In this document: piece by piece, positions 48,146 through 58,645 of the stretch
Layout: each line of letters opens with the position of its first letter
Numbering within the stretch: the first letter of the stretch is position 1
Assembly: GCF_003344965.1 (NCBI RefSeq)
Contig: NZ_CP031194.1
Span: 3,844,001-3,908,000, forward strand
Direction: 5' to 3'
Source of the DNA: Streptomyces paludis
Lineage (GTDB): Bacteria; Actinomycetota; Actinomycetes; Streptomycetales; Streptomycetaceae
Length of the DNA stretch: 64,000 nucleotides
The notes under the pieces: generated by a model
The model's database searches: none
The model's input: the letters and a program-made list of their open reading frames with translations, nothing else
Told to the model about the DNA's origin: nothing
Made by a program: the position numbers and the translations under genes

Positions 48146-49084
48146 GTGTCCGGATTCGTAGAAAAGCCCGAGCCCCTTCAGGTGCCGGGTCTGGTGCACA
48201 TCCACACCGGCAAGGTGCGCGATCTGTACCGCAACGAGGCGGGCGACCTCGTGATGGTCGCCAGCGACCGCTTGTCCGCGTACGACTGGGTACTGCCCAG
48301 CGAAATCCCCGACAAGGGCCGTGTCCTCACGCAGCTCTCGCTCTGGTGGTTCGACCAGCTCACCGACCTCGTGCCGAACCACGTCATCTCCACCGACCTG
48401 CCCGCCGGCGCCCCCGCCGACTGGGCGGGCCGTACGCTCGTCTGCCGTTCGCTGCGGATGGTCCCGGTCGAGTGCGTCGCCCGCGGCTATCTCACCGGCT
48501 CGGGGCTCGTGGAGTACGAGAAGTCCCGCACCGTCTGCGGTCTCGCGCTCCCCGAGGGCCTCACGGACGGCTCCGAGCTGCCCGGCCCGATCTTCACCCC
48601 CGCCACCAAGGCGGCCGTCGGTGAGCACGACGAGAACGTGTCGTACGAGGAAGTGGCCCGCCAGGTCGGCGTGGAGGAGGCCGCGCTGCTGCGCCGGACG
48701 ACCCTCGACGTGTACGCGAGGGCCCGCGACATCGCCCGTGAGCGCGGGATCATCCTCGCCGACACGAAGTTCGAGTTCGGCTTCGACCACGCTGCGGACG
48801 GCGAGGGCGACGGCAGCGGTGAAGGCACCGACCGGCTGGTGATCGCGGACGAGGTGCTGACGCCCGACTCCTCGCGCTTCTGGCCCGCCGCCACCTGGGA
48901 GCCCGGCCACGCACAGCCGTCGCACGACAAGCAGTACGTACGCGACTGGCTGACCTCCCCGGCCTCCGGCTGGGACCGCCGGAGCGAGCAGCCGCCGCCC
49001 GCGCTGCCGCAGGAGATCGTGGACGCGACGCGCGCGAAGTACATCGAGGCGTACGAACTCCTCACCGGCACCACCTGGCGATAA
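48146..49084 (+). CDS. purC: Phosphoribosylaminoimidazole-succinocarboxamide synthase
   Basis: This 312-residue SAICAR synthetase has HTGKVRDLYRNEAGDLVMVA (ATP-binding P-loop-like segment), ASDRLSAYDWVLPSEIPDKG, VARGYLTGSGLVEYEK and LIIADEVLTPDSSRFWP-type end (here LVIADEVLTPDSSRFWPAAT). It couples CAIR and aspartate in purine synthesis. GTG 48146 is preceded by GGGGAGGA. A Glu/Gly/Asp loop (HAADGEGDGSGEGTD) extends one turn beyond most bacterial homologues. A terminator at 49121 follows. Confidence 0.97.
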   Translation: MSGFVEKPEPLQVPGLVHIHTGKVRDLYRNEAGDLVMVASDRLSAYDWVLPSEIPDKGRVLTQLSLWWFDQLTDLVPNHVISTDLPAGAPADWAGRTLVCRSLRMVPVECVARGYLTGSGLVEYEKSRTVCGLALPEGLTDGSELPGPIFTPATKAAVGEHDENVSYEEVARQVGVEEAALLRRTTLDVYARARDIARERGIILADTKFEFGFDHAADGEGDGSGEGTDRLVIADEVLTPDSSRFWPAATWEPGHAQPSHDKQYVRDWLTSPASGWDRRSEQPPPALPQEIVDATRAKYIEAYELLTGTTWR

Positions 49085-49120
49085 CGCGCCCGCGCAGGCA
49101 CAGGCGCACGCGCACGAAGA

Positions 49121-49160
49121 AGCCCCCGGCCGGAACTTCCGTTCCGACCGGGGGCTTTCT
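49121..49160. terminator. Terminator between purC and tRNA-Gly(GCC) copy 1
   Basis: AGCCCCCGG-CGGAAC pairs with GTTCCG-CCGGGGGCT (49121-49136, 49141-49156) with one mismatch, then TTTCT. The same element with small changes precedes the second tRNA-Gly copy at 53299. Confidence 0.9.
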
Positions 49161-49167
49161 CGCTCTG

Positions 49168-49240
49168 AGCGGACGACCAGGTTCGAACTGGCGACCTCAA
49201 CCTTGGCAAGGTTGCGCTCTACCAACTGAGCTACGTCCGC
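49168..49240 (-). tRNA. tRNA-Gly (anticodon GCC), copy 1
   Basis: The 73-nt tRNA read leftward has acceptor GCGGACG/CGTCCGC with discriminator U, D-loop AGTTGGTAGA, anticodon stem-loop CCTTGCCAAGG and T-loop GTTCGAAC. CCA not encoded. Identical to the copy at 53345. Confidence 0.96.
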
Positions 49241-49263
49241 GCTGCGCCGTGGCGCGAGGCCAA

Positions 49264-49881
49264 CTATACCCAACCCCGCCGCTGCGCGAGACGCACCGCC
49301 GTATGCCGGTTCTCGGCCCCCAGCTTGGCGGCGGCGGACGACAGATAGTTCCGTACGGTCCCCTGCGACAGCGACGCGCGCTCCGCGATCTCCGCGATCG
49401 GCGCGCCGTCCGCCGCCAGCTCCAGCACCTCGGCCTCGCGCGCGGTGAGCGGCGAGTCTCCGGCGGAGATCGCGTCGGCCGCCAACTCGGGGTCGATGAA
49501 ACGGCTTCCGGCGTGCACGGTACGGATGATCTCCGCGAGCCGCCGCGCGGAGACCGTCTTCGGCACGAACGCCCGCACCCCCGCCGCCAGCGCCCGCTTC
49601 AGATGGCCGGGCCTGCCGTGACTCGTCACGATCATCGTCCGGCAGCCGGGCAATTCGTTACGGAGCGATGTGGCGACTTTCACACCATCCGCGCCCGGCA
49701 TCTGGAGATCGAGCACAGCGACGTCCGGCCGATGCGCCAGGGCCATCGCCAGGGCCTCGGGTCCTGAGGCCGCCTCGGCGACCACAAGTAGATCGTCTTC
49801 GAGCGCGAGCAGCGCGGCGAGCGCGCCCCGGATCAGATGCTCGTCGTCGGCGAGCAGGACCCGTACGGGTGGTGTGGTCAT
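49264..49881 (-). CDS. NarL/DesR-type response regulator
   Basis: This 205-residue protein has a receiver domain (VRVLLADDEHLIRGALAALL acidic pocket; phospho-Asp in PDVAVLDLQMPGADG; Lys in AFVPKTVSARR) and a LuxR-type HTH (LTAREAEVLELAADG; SLSQGTVRNYLSSAAAKLGA). Its start overlaps the stop of the sensor kinase gene by 4 bp, forming a two-component pair. Fourth and last gene of the leftward ABC-transporter operon, so it probably controls transporter expression in response to membrane or antibiotic stress. The TGTCATC/GATGACA palindrome upstream of the operon is a candidate target. Confidence 0.93.
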   Translation of the reverse strand: MTTPPVRVLLADDEHLIRGALAALLALEDDLLVVAEAASGPEALAMALAHRPDVAVLDLQMPGADGVKVATSLRNELPGCRTMIVTSHGRPGHLKRALAAGVRAFVPKTVSARRLAEIIRTVHAGSRFIDPELAADAISAGDSPLTAREAEVLELAADGAPIAEIAERASLSQGTVRNYLSSAAAKLGAENRHTAVRLAQRRGWV

Positions 49882-51290
49882 AGCGCCATCTCATCGTCGA
49901 GCGCGGATACGGAGGGGGAGGGGGAGGGAAGAGGCGCGGACGGGGACACAACCCCGGGAACCGGCGAGGTGACCGCCCCCGCGCCCGCCCCAGCGCCCGT
50001 CCCCGCGCCGGCCGCAGCACCGGCCTTCGGCAGCGGCACCCGTACCGTCAGCCGGAAGCAGCCGCCCGCCACGGCCCCCGCTTCCAGCGTCCCGTCCAGC
50101 GCCACCAGCCGCTCCCGCAGCCCGGCGAGGCCGGTGCCGGGGCGTGTCGGCTCGCCGGCCGCCGCGTCGGCGGCCGGGTCCGGCACGCCGTCGTTCTCCA
50201 CGGTCAGCAGGGCCTCGGAGCCGCGCTCCCTGACCGACAGCCGTACGGTGCAGCGCCGCGCGTCCCCGTGCCGCAGCACGTTCGTCGTCGCCTCGCGCAC
50301 CACCCAGCCCAGGGCCGACTGCACCTCGGCGGGGAGCGCGGCGCCGGTGGCCGCCTCCTCGATCCGGCAGTCGATGCCGGCCGCCGCGAGCACGCTCCGG
50401 GCGCCGTCCAGCTCCGTGTGGAGGTTCGCCTCCCGGTAGCCGCGTACGACGTCCCGTACCTCCCGCTGGGACTCCCGGGCGATCCGCTGCACCTCGGTCA
50501 TCTGGGCGATGGCCTCCGGTCGGCCCCGCTCGGCGAGCTGTACCGCCAGCTCGCTCTTCAGCGCGATCACCGCGAGGTTGCGGCCCATGACGTCGTGCAT
50601 GTCGCGGCCGAAGCGCAGCCGTTCCTCGGCGACCGCGAGCCGGGTCTGCGCCTCGCGCGCCGCGTCCAGCTCCCAGACGACGGAGACCATCCAGGCCGAG
50701 AGCAGATACGCGCAGGTGAACAGGGAGCCCATGGCGGTGACCCCGGCGGCGCAGAGCAGGGCCACGGCCCAGCCCTTCCCGGCCAGCAGGGCCACGACCA
50801 CCGTCCCGCCCACGGTGCCCAGCACCGCGCGCACCCCGTGCCGTGCCGTCCGCAGCCCCATCGCGACGGCGCCCAGGCCGAAGCCGGAGACGGCCAGCAG
50901 CAGCACACCGAAGTCCTCGTCGCGTACGGCGGTCCCGCGCAGCGCCAGCAGGGTGGCGAGCGCGGCGGCGGAGTAGCCGGCCACGGCCAGCAGCAGCCGT
51001 ACGGGCCGCTCGGCCTGGCCGAGCCGCCAGTCCAGCGCCCGGCTCGACAGCTGTACGCAGAGCCAGGCGTGGACGACGATCATCAGGAACAACGCCGGCT
51101 TCACAGGCCCGGCGCCGAAGGGCAGCAGGGTGCCGACGTTCATACCGACCTCGGCGCCGCCGAGGGAGGCGAACGTCCAGCGGGTGTACAGATGGACCTT
51201 CGCCGTGTCGCTCTTGGGCGCCTTGGCCATGGCCAGGCTGCTCCTGCGCTGCCACCAGCCCGCCAGCCCGTGCCCGGACGTCTCAGTCAC
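49878..51290 (-). CDS. DesK/LiaS-type sensor histidine kinase
   Basis: This 470-residue kinase has about five or six N-terminal membrane helices (about 40-190). The HisKA_3 dimerisation domain follows with phospho-acceptor His in GRDMHDVMGRNLAVIALKSE, then a HATPase domain (VVREATTNVLRHGDARRC N-box; RPGTGLAGLRERLVALDGTL G-box). The C-terminus ends in an Ala/Gly-Pro/Ser tail. GTG 51290 (MTETSGHGL) is chosen with AGAGGAG 8 nt upstream; longer starts at 51299 or 51320 are possible. It lies 66 bp downstream of the permease gene and overlaps the response regulator. Confidence 0.92.
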   Translation of the reverse strand: MTETSGHGLAGWWQRRSSLAMAKAPKSDTAKVHLYTRWTFASLGGAEVGMNVGTLLPFGAGPVKPALFLMIVVHAWLCVQLSSRALDWRLGQAERPVRLLLAVAGYSAAALATLLALRGTAVRDEDFGVLLLAVSGFGLGAVAMGLRTARHGVRAVLGTVGGTVVVALLAGKGWAVALLCAAGVTAMGSLFTCAYLLSAWMVSVVWELDAAREAQTRLAVAEERLRFGRDMHDVMGRNLAVIALKSELAVQLAERGRPEAIAQMTEVQRIARESQREVRDVVRGYREANLHTELDGARSVLAAAGIDCRIEEAATGAALPAEVQSALGWVVREATTNVLRHGDARRCTVRLSVRERGSEALLTVENDGVPDPAADAAAGEPTRPGTGLAGLRERLVALDGTLEAGAVAGGCFRLTVRVPLPKAGAAAGAGTGAGAGAGAVTSPVPGVVSPSAPLPSPSPSVSALDDEMAL

Positions 51291-51356
51291 TTCACTCACT
51301 CCTCTCTCACTCCTCTCCATGGGCCGTGTGCGTCCTGGTATCGGTACCGGTACCGG

Positions 51357-52211
51357 CTATCGCCGGGGCTCCCAGCGGAACCACTTCCGTACAGCAAACA
51401 GCGCCAGCCCGATCCAGACCAGGGCCGTCAGACCCGCGCGCAGCGCGTCGCCGCCGTCGATCCCGCCCAGCCAGCCCGCCCGGACCAGGGTCATCACGCC
51501 GGTCATCGGCAGCAGCTCGCAGATCCTGGCGAGGGTGTCGGGGAAGACGTCCAGCGGGACGAAGAGGCCCGAGCCCATCACCGAGAGCAGGAACAGCGGC
51601 ATGGTGGTGAGCTGGGCGCTCTCCACGGTACGGGTGACCGCCGAGGTCGCCGCCGCGAGCGTGGTGAGCAGGACGACCCCGGCCAGCAGCCCGCCGAGCA
51701 GCAGCAGCGGCTGCCGGGGCGCGCGGACGTCGAGGAGCGCGACGGCGCCCGCGATCATCACCAGGGACTGCGCGAGGGCGAGCCCGACCGCGGGCAGCGC
51801 GGTCCCGGCGAGGATCTCGTGGTCGGCGGCCTCGACCGTACGGAGCCGCTTGAGGACGAGGTCCTCGCGCCGGGAGGTGTACGCGGCGGTGAGGTTGGCG
51901 TAGACGGCCATGACCAGCACCATGCCGAGGCTGCCGACCATCGCCACCTCGATGGCGCTGAGGCCGGTGCCGGCGAGGTCGACCTGCTTGAGCGACGCCT
52001 TGATGGCGGCGATCATCGTGACGGGCACGACCAGCGCGGCGAACAGCGCCGTCCTGTTCCTGATCAGCAGCGTGTACTCGGCCCGCCCGAGCGCCTTCAG
52101 CCGGCCGACGGGGGTGGTGGTCCCGCCGGTGCTTCCGCTGGTGCTTCCGCCGGTGCCCCTGCCCGTGGTCCCGCCGGTGCTTCCGCTGACGCGGGTCTCT
52201 GCCGTACTCAT
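51357..52211 (-). CDS. ABC-2 type transporter permease
   Basis: This 284-residue permease has a Gly/Ser/Thr repeat N-terminus (GSTGGTTGRGTGGSTSGSTG) and six membrane helices typical of ABC-2 exporters (TALFAALVVPVTMIAAIKAS, MVGSLGMVLVMAVYANLTAA, PLFLLSVMGSGLFVPLDVFP and others). It overlaps the ATPase gene by 4 bp. With the ATPase it forms a DrrAB-like exporter, commonly for antibiotics or lipid-active compounds. The adjacent two-component system fits a drug-sensing export module. Confidence 0.9.
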   Translation of the reverse strand: MSTAETRVSGSTGGTTGRGTGGSTSGSTGGTTTPVGRLKALGRAEYTLLIRNRTALFAALVVPVTMIAAIKASLKQVDLAGTGLSAIEVAMVGSLGMVLVMAVYANLTAAYTSRREDLVLKRLRTVEAADHEILAGTALPAVGLALAQSLVMIAGAVALLDVRAPRQPLLLLGGLLAGVVLLTTLAAATSAVTRTVESAQLTTMPLFLLSVMGSGLFVPLDVFPDTLARICELLPMTGVMTLVRAGWLGGIDGGDALRAGLTALVWIGLALFAVRKWFRWEPRR

Positions 52212-53185
52212 CGGGCACTCACCGTCTCCGCCATCTCCTCGCCGCGCGCGGCGATGTCGAGGAACGCCTCTTCGAGCGTCGCCGCCCGCGCGTCCAGCGC
52301 CTCCAGCTGTACGTTCGACTCCTCGGCCCAGCGCAGGAGTTCACCCAGGTCGTGCTGGATCCGCCGGGTCCGGATCTCGATCCGCCGGCCGTCGGCCGCG
52401 GCCTCCAGCGACAGCGGCAGCCGGCCGGCCGGGACGGCCTCGGGCAGGGTGAAGCGGATCCGGCCGGGCCGGGCCGCCGTCACCTCGGCCGGGGTCCCCG
52501 TGACCACGATCCGGCCCTGGTGCATGATCGCGAGCCGGTCGGCGAGCGACTCGGCCTCCTCCAGATAGTGCGTGGTCAGCAGCACCGTGGTCCCCTCGTT
52601 CCGCAGTTCGCGCACCAACTCCCAGGTGTCGCGGCGTCCTTCGGCGTCCAGCCCGGTCGACGGCTCGTCGAGGAAGAGCACCTCGGGCCGGCCGAGCAGC
52701 GCGAGCGCCAGATCGAGGCGCCGCCGCTCGCCGCCGGAGAGCTGCTTGACCCGTACGCCGGCCCGCTTGGCGAGCCCGACCAGGGCCAGCGCCTCATCGG
52801 TCGGCCGGGCGCCGCTGGTGCACCCCGCGCACATCCGTACGGTCTCGGCGACCGTCAGGTCGGAGGGGAAGCCGCCCTCCTGGAGCATCACGCCGACCCG
52901 GGGCCGTACGGCGGCCCGCTCGGTGTACGGATCGTGGCCCAGCACCCGCACCGTGCCGTCGTCGGGCCGGGCGAGGCCCTCCAGCAGCTCCATGGTGGAG
53001 GTCTTGCCCGCGCCGTTCGTACCGAGGAGCGCGAACAGCTCGCCGCGTGCCACGGAGAAGGAGATGCCGTCGACCGCCGTGTAGCCGCCGGCGTAGGTGC
53101 GCCGCAGATCGGCGACGTCGATCGCCTGCGCGCCGTGGTGGCCGTGTCCGTCCTGTCGGCCGTGTCCGCCCGTTGGTTGAGTCAT
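52208..53185 (-). CDS. ABC transporter ATP-binding protein (DrrA type)
   Basis: This 325-residue ATPase has Walker A LLGTNGAGKTSTMELLEG, Q-loop RPRVGVMLQEGGFP, signature QLSGGERRRLDLALALL, Walker B EVLFLDEPSTGLDAEGRRD and the switch His in LTTHYLEEAE. The C-terminal domain (about 230-325) suits the DrrA/CcmA-like subfamily. A His/Gly-rich N-terminus (TGGHGRQDGHGHHGAQ) could bind metal or be spacer. First gene of the four-gene leftward operon ending at 49264. Promoter region contains the palindrome at 53242. Confidence 0.94.
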   Translation of the reverse strand: MTQPTGGHGRQDGHGHHGAQAIDVADLRRTYAGGYTAVDGISFSVARGELFALLGTNGAGKTSTMELLEGLARPDDGTVRVLGHDPYTERAAVRPRVGVMLQEGGFPSDLTVAETVRMCAGCTSGARPTDEALALVGLAKRAGVRVKQLSGGERRRLDLALALLGRPEVLFLDEPSTGLDAEGRRDTWELVRELRNEGTTVLLTTHYLEEAESLADRLAIMHQGRIVVTGTPAEVTAARPGRIRFTLPEAVPAGRLPLSLEAAADGRRIEIRTRRIQHDLGELLRWAEESNVQLEALDARAATLEEAFLDIAARGEEMAETVSAR

Positions 53186-53241
53186 GTCTTCAGCCTGCGG
53201 CCGGTCGCGGGCGACGGGCAGTGCGGGCTGTCATGGCCCCC

Positions 53242-53273
53242 GATGACAAATGTCATCTGCCATCTGTCATCGG
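53242..53273 (-). promoter_or_regulatory. GATGACA-AA-TGTCATC operator upstream of the ABC/two-component operon
   Basis: A perfect 7-bp inverted repeat (53242-53257) is followed by a third half-site CTGTCATCGG (53264-53273), 57-88 bp upstream of the ATPase start. Tandem half-sites of this kind suit a dimeric NarL/LiaR-type regulator such as the one encoded last in the operon. Confidence 0.6.
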
Positions 53274-53298
53274 CGGGACGGAGAGACGCACACGAAGA

Positions 53299-53338
53299 AG
53301 CCCCTGGTCGGAACTTCCGTCCCGACCAGGGGCTTCTC
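53299..53338. terminator. Terminator next to tRNA-Gly(GCC) copy 2
   Basis: AGCCCCTGGTCGG pairs perfectly with CCGACCAGGGGCT (53299-53311, 53322-53334), followed by TCTC. It is a diverged copy of the element at 49121. Confidence 0.88.
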
Positions 53339-53344
53339 ACACTG

Positions 53345-53417
53345 AGCGGACGACCAGGTTCGAACTGGCGACCTCAACCTTGGCAAGGTTGCGCTCTACC
53401 AACTGAGCTACGTCCGC
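53345..53417 (-). tRNA. tRNA-Gly (anticodon GCC), copy 2
   Basis: The 73-nt sequence is identical to the tRNA at 49168-49240 (anticodon loop TTGCCAA) and is again preceded by an AGCCCC-stem terminator. Confidence 0.96.
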
Positions 53418-53504
53418 AGTGCACCGGGCGACCGGTGCGGCCACCACTCTACCTGATCGACCGGGCCGGAATGACCACGGCGATCTGACGGAAGAGCGAT
53501 GTAG

Positions 53505-53576
53505 AGCGGGTGACAGGAATTGCACACTGCGCCTCCCCCTTGGAAAGGGGGCGTTCTACTACTGAACTACACCCGC
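53505..53576 (-). tRNA. tRNA-Gly (anticodon UCC)
   Basis: The 72-nt tRNA read leftward has acceptor GCGGGTG/CACCCGC with discriminator U, anticodon stem-loop CCCCTTTCCAAGGGG giving UCC, and T-loop TGCAATTC. CCA not encoded. Confidence 0.94.
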
Positions 53577-53640
53577 ACGCTGCCGGGGTTCCGGCTTTTC
53601 GGCCTCGCCCCTCGGCGTGATCCAGACTCTAGCGGATCAA

Positions 53641-53678
53641 GGGGGGTGCTTGGCAACTCGGTGCGCGGGGCACCCCCC
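53641..53678 (-). terminator. Terminator of the Lsr2-family gene
   Basis: GGGGGGTGC (53641-53649) pairs with GCACCCCCC (53670-53678) 17 bp beyond the leftward stop at 53695. The loop is long (20 nt). Confidence 0.6.
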
Positions 53679-53694
53679 GGGGGTTCCGCGCCGC

Positions 53695-54030
53695 TCAACT
53701 CGCCGCGTGGAACGCCTCGTAGACCCTCTTGGGGATCCGCCCCCTGGCCGGCACCGCCAGCTTGTGCGCCTGGGCCCAGGCGCGCACCGCCGCCGCGTCG
53801 GGGGCGAGGGAGGTGTGCCGGTAGGTCACCCGCGTTTTGCCGTTCTTACTGGCGTTTGTCTGCTTTCGGCCGGCCGCCATGAAGGGCGCCAGGGCCTTGC
53901 GCAGTTTCTTCGCGTTGGCGGGATTGAGGTCGATCTCGTACGACTTCCCGTCCAGGCCGAAGATGACCGTTTCCGACGCCTCTCCGCCCTCGATGTCGTC
54001 GGAGAGCGTGACCACTACGCGCTGCGCCAC
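53695..54030 (-). CDS. lsrL: Lsr2-family nucleoid-associated protein (LsrL paralogue)
   Basis: This 111-residue protein has an N-terminal oligomerisation domain (AQRVVVTLSDDIEGGEASET; DGKSYEIDLNPANAKKLRKA) and a C-terminal DNA-binding domain. The Lsr2 AT-hook-like RGR core is present as VPARGRIPKRVYEAFHAA. Lsr2 proteins bridge AT-rich DNA and silence foreign and secondary-metabolite genes. Its position next to purS matches the Streptomyces paralogue LsrL rather than the main Lsr2; that distinction rests on synteny. GTG 54030 has AAAGGA 9 nt upstream. It diverges from purSQL across a 330-bp AT-rich region. Confidence 0.88.
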   Translation of the reverse strand: MAQRVVVTLSDDIEGGEASETVIFGLDGKSYEIDLNPANAKKLRKALAPFMAAGRKQTNASKNGKTRVTYRHTSLAPDAAAVRAWAQAHKLAVPARGRIPKRVYEAFHAAS

Positions 54031-54249
54031 GGATGTCGGTCCTTTCCTGCGGTACCGCACTGACCGCGCCTGCGGTGTGCGGCGATACCGGCCTTCCGGC
54101 TGTTATGGGGCAATACTGTTTTCCGCTGTATTCCTTTGTACAGCGGCGGACGGCATATTGTGAAGCCCAGTCAATTGCGTCAGCGTGTCATGCGGCAATG
54201 GGGTGCGCCAATTTTTTTCCCGGATTTTCCCCGGTGTGCGCCCGAAGAT

Positions 54250-54265
54250 ATCTACTCGCGTAGAT
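54250..54265 (+). promoter_or_regulatory. Inverted repeat in the lsrL/purS intergenic region
   Basis: ATCTAC-TCGC-GTAGAT is a perfect 6-bp inverted repeat 95 bp before the purS start. The 330-bp gap 54031-54360 is AT-rich for this genome (for example a T7 run at about 54213-54219) and contains no supported coding sequence; it must hold the divergent promoters. Confidence 0.45.
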
Positions 54266-54360
54266 TTTCCGGGCGGGTACGCTGAGGTACCTCGGGGGGT
54301 CTGGGGGATTCCCCGATCGCAGCAGCGAGAACCAGCCGCACCACACCACCGGGAGTGCCA

Positions 54361-54612
54361 GTGGCACGCGTCGTAGTCGACGTCATGCTCAAGCCGGAGA
54401 TCCTCGACCCGCAGGGCCAGGCCGTGCAGCGCGCGCTGCCTCGCCTGGGTTTCGAGGGCATCGCCGACGTCCGTCAGGGAAAGCGCTTCGAGCTGGAGGT
54501 GGCGGAGCCGGTCGACGAGGCCGCTCTCGCCCGTATCCATGAGATGGCCGAAACTTTTCTCGCCAACACCGTGATCGAAGACTTCGTGATCAAGGTCGAG
54601 GAGTCCAAGTGA
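54361..54612 (+). CDS. purS: FGAM synthase subunit PurS
   Basis: This 83-residue subunit begins [20 protein letters not shown] and includes [20 protein letters not shown], the PurS dimer fold. It bridges PurQ and PurL so ammonia can pass between them. GTG 54361 is preferred, with GGGAG (54351-54355) 5 nt upstream; in-frame GTG 54355 overlaps that site. Its stop overlaps the purQ start (GTGA), the first of two 4-bp overlaps that couple purS, purQ and purL. Confidence 0.96.
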   Translation: MARVVVDVMLKPEILDPQGQAVQRALPRLGFEGIADVRQGKRFELEVAEPVDEAALARIHEMAETFLANTVIEDFVIKVEESK

Positions 54613-55288
54613 CTGCTCGTATCGGAGTCGTCACCTTCCCCGGCACCCTCGATGACCAGGACAGTCTGCGGGCGGTTCGCATCGCCGGCGCCGAGCCTGT
54701 ATCGCTGTGGCACCGCGACAAGGACCTCAAGCAGGTCGACGCGGTGGTCCTGGCCGGCGGTTTCAGTTATGGGGATTATCTGCGGGCCGGCGCCATCTCG
54801 CGCTTCTCGCCGGTGATGGAAACGATCATCGAGCAGGCGAAGGCCGGTCTGCCGGTCCTCGGTATCTGCAACGGTTTCCAGATCCTCACCGAGTCGCATC
54901 TCCTGCCCGGCGCGATGCTGCGGAACAACCATCTGCACTTCATCTGCCGCGATCAGAAACTCCGGGTGGAGACGGCGGACACCGCCTGGACGGCCGATTA
55001 CTCGGCCGGCCAGGAAATCTCCGTCCCCCTCAAGAACATCGACGGCCGGTACGTGGCCGACGAGCGCACGCTCGACGAGCTGGAGGCCGAGGGCCGGGTC
55101 GCTTTCCGTTATCTCGACGGAAACCCCAACGGCTCGCTGCGCGACATCGCCGGTGTCACCAACGCGGCCGGCAATGTCGTCGGCCTGATGCCGCACCCCG
55201 AACACGCCGTGGAGCCGCTGATCGGTACGGGCCGTACCGACGGCCTCGGATTCTTCACCTCGATCCTGAAGAAGCTGGTAAGCGCCTC

Positions 55289-55292
<4 letters not shown>
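54609..55292 (+). CDS. purQ: FGAM synthase glutaminase subunit PurQ
   Basis: This 227-residue class I glutamine amidotransferase has nucleophile Cys in [15 protein letters not shown], and His/Glu of the triad in [13 protein letters not shown]. It releases ammonia from glutamine for PurL. The start overlaps the purS stop and the stop overlaps the purL start, so the three subunits are made in coupled amounts. [12 protein letters not shown] and [17 protein letters not shown] are family-conserved blocks. Confidence 0.97.
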
Positions 55293-57547
<2,255 letters not shown>

Positions 57548-57563
57548 CGGCGCGGATGCGGAT

Positions 57564-57597
57564 GCGCGGGCCCTTGAGGTAGGGGCCCGCGCTTTTG
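57564..57597 (+). terminator. purSQL terminator
   Basis: GCGCGGGCCC (57564-57573) and GGGCCCGCGC (57583-57592) form a perfect 10-bp stem followed by TTTT. A short TTGTG-rich microrepeat (57597-57632) comes next. Confidence 0.93.
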
Positions 57598-57693
57598 CGT
57601 TGTGTTGTGTTGTGTTGCGTTGTGGGTTGTTATCTGCGGGTCAGTACCAAGAGGTAGACCGGGGTGGGCCGGGGGCGAGGTGCTGGGCGCTTG

Positions 57694-58550
57694 GTGCGGG
57701 GTGGGCCGCCCCTCCTCCTGTCAGTGTCGCGCCTCCAGGGGAGGTGTAAAGGGCGCTCCTTCGTCGCGTCGGCTGCGCCGACTCCGCTGCGCTCCGCCCT
57801 TGACACCTCCCCTTCCGGCGCGTGTACGGGAGAGGGGGGGGCGGCCGGGGGGAGGGGGCCCGGGGGGTGGTGCCGTGCTGCCACTCGGCTTAGGGGCTGG
57901 CGGGCGGGTGGGCCCTGCGGGGCGCGCGGTAGAGGAATGGGGTGACTCGGCCCCGTCTCGGCGGCTGACGGTCCGCTGTTTGCTGAGACTCAAGCCCCGC
58001 TGGTCACCGGGTGTGGGTTGTGGGATTTCTGGGACGCGGGTGGCGGCAAGTGGGCCTCTGAAGGCCGTCCATGCGTCCTGGAGTGCCGCTAACGCACCTG
58101 AGGACACATATGCCGCCCGAGAAGACCCCCAACGGGCTTCCAAACCGCCCCATATGGGGCGGATTGGCGGGAGTATGGCCCGCAGACCCGAACCGGACAG
58201 CAGGACCCGTCCGCCTTCCGGGCACCACAACGCAACGGTGACCAGCGGGGCTTGAGTCGCAACCAGCAGCGGACGGTTGGCCGCTGAGCCGGTGTGGGGC
58301 CGCCCCATTCCTCTGCTGCGCGGCCCCGCAGGGCCCACCGGCCTGCCAGCCCCTGAGCCGGCCGGCAGTGCGGCGCCACCCCTTGGGCCCCCTCCCCCCG
58401 GCCGCCCCCCCTCTCCCGTACACGCGCCGGAAGGGGAGGTGTCAAGGGCGGAGCGCAGCGGAGTCGGCGCAGCCGACGCGACGAAGGAGCGCCCTTTACA
58501 CCTCCCCTGGAGGCGCGACACTGGCAGGAGGAGGGGCGGCCCAGCCCGCA
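57694..58550. repeat. Large imperfect palindrome with 315-bp arms, gene-free
   Basis: The left arm (57694-58010) and right arm (58236-58550) are inverted copies with small indels. Shared blocks include CGCGCCTCCAGGGGAGGTG, GCGTCGGCTGCGCCGACTCC and CAAGCCCCGCTGGTCACCG. The 225-bp centre includes GCCCCATATGGGGC at about 58142. Each arm contains smaller inverted repeats. Overlapping ORFs on both strands here are by-products of the symmetry, since the same peptide appears from both arms. No transposase or target-site duplication was identified. The gap between purL (57547) and the regulator at 58645 therefore holds this element, the purL terminator and a promoter. Confidence 0.9.
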
Positions 58551-58607
58551 CCCGGCGTTCAGCTGCTCGCCCCCGTACACCCCCGTCTGCTTCTCATCGC
58601 TGGACCC

Positions 58608-58645
58608 TTGCAAAGGGATTACGTAATTACGTAAAGTCGTTCGTA
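58608..58645 (+). promoter_or_regulatory. Leaderless promoter with TTACGTAATTACGTAA operator
   Basis: TTGCAA (58608-58613) as -35 and TAAAGT (58632-58637) as -10, 18 nt apart, place the transcript start at the ATG 58645. A perfect 16-bp palindrome TTACGTAATTACGTAA (58619-58634) lies between them, fitting autorepression by the HTH protein encoded downstream. Confidence 0.65.
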
